This document shows positions 5,793 through 5,827 of a stretch of DNA of 5,827 bases, in pieces (within the stretch, counting starts at the first letter, position 1; every line of letters begins with the position of its first letter). Made by a program: the position numbers and the translations under genes. The DNA is from an uncultured Lachnospiraceae bacterium (GTDB taxonomy: Bacteria; Bacillota; Clostridia; Lachnospirales; Lachnospiraceae). Location: assembly GCA_902782625.1 (NCBI GenBank), contig CACZNZ010000049.1, positions 1-5,827 of the forward strand. Direction: 5' to 3'. Below the pieces are notes generated by a model. That model was not told the DNA's origin, did no database searches, and saw only the letters and a list, made by a program, of their open reading frames with translations.

Positions 5793-5827
5793 AAAAACAG
5801 ACGACAGCTCCTGTGAACTCTCGTCTG
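5793..5827. terminator. Probable bidirectional terminator after mutS2 (cut at window edge)
   Basis: CAGACGA (5798-5804) and TCGTCTG (5821-5827) form a perfect 7 bp stem with a 16 nt loop; an inner CAG/CTG pair might shorten it. Five A's (5793-5797) precede the stem, so the minus strand has hairpin plus UUUUU, a terminator for a convergent gene to the right. For mutS2 on the plus strand the stem lies 18 nt past the stop, but the T-tract that would follow is outside the window. Confidence 0.65.

Overview
The window reads as ordinary housekeeping chromosome from a low-to-mid GC Gram-positive anaerobe. The best guess is a member of the Clostridia, probably Lachnospiraceae. This rests on strong AGGAGG-type ribosome binding sites, TTGACA/TATAAT-like promoters, and the presence of MutS2 and a YhaM-type exoribonuclease. 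The lineage is inferred from protein flavour and signals, not from a database search.

Layout: at the left edge (minus strand) is the 5' part of a RelB/DinJ-family antitoxin gene with its own promoter, a perfect Shine-Dalgarno and repeated GATTGC half-sites over the -35 region. The toxin should lie just outside the window. To its right, also on the minus strand, is a two-gene operon transcribed right to left: yhaM (OB-fold plus HD-domain 3'-5' exoribonuclease, 1876-2820), then rlmD/rlmCD (23S rRNA m5U methyltransferase, 393-1853, TTG start). The two genes are 22 bp apart, and a possible weak terminator follows at 335-367. A compact divergent promoter region (about 2853-2968) separates this operon from a plus-strand operon: acyP (acylphosphatase with an unusual N-terminal extension, 2969-3382), then mutS2 (3404-5779). 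The window ends on an inverted repeat that looks like a bidirectional terminator.

Theme: three of the four complete genes concern RNA or ribosomes: RNA 3'-end decay (YhaM), 23S rRNA modification (RlmD), and MutS2, which in Bacillus subtilis acts on collided ribosomes. Acylphosphatase hydrolyses acyl phosphates such as carbamoyl phosphate and has no obvious link to these. No mobile element, CRISPR array, tRNA or rRNA gene was seen. The oddest features are the two well-formed in-frame start sites of acyP, the altered LDLR motif in the MutS2 Smr domain, and the putative operator of the edge antitoxin gene. I found no convincing new multi-gene system.
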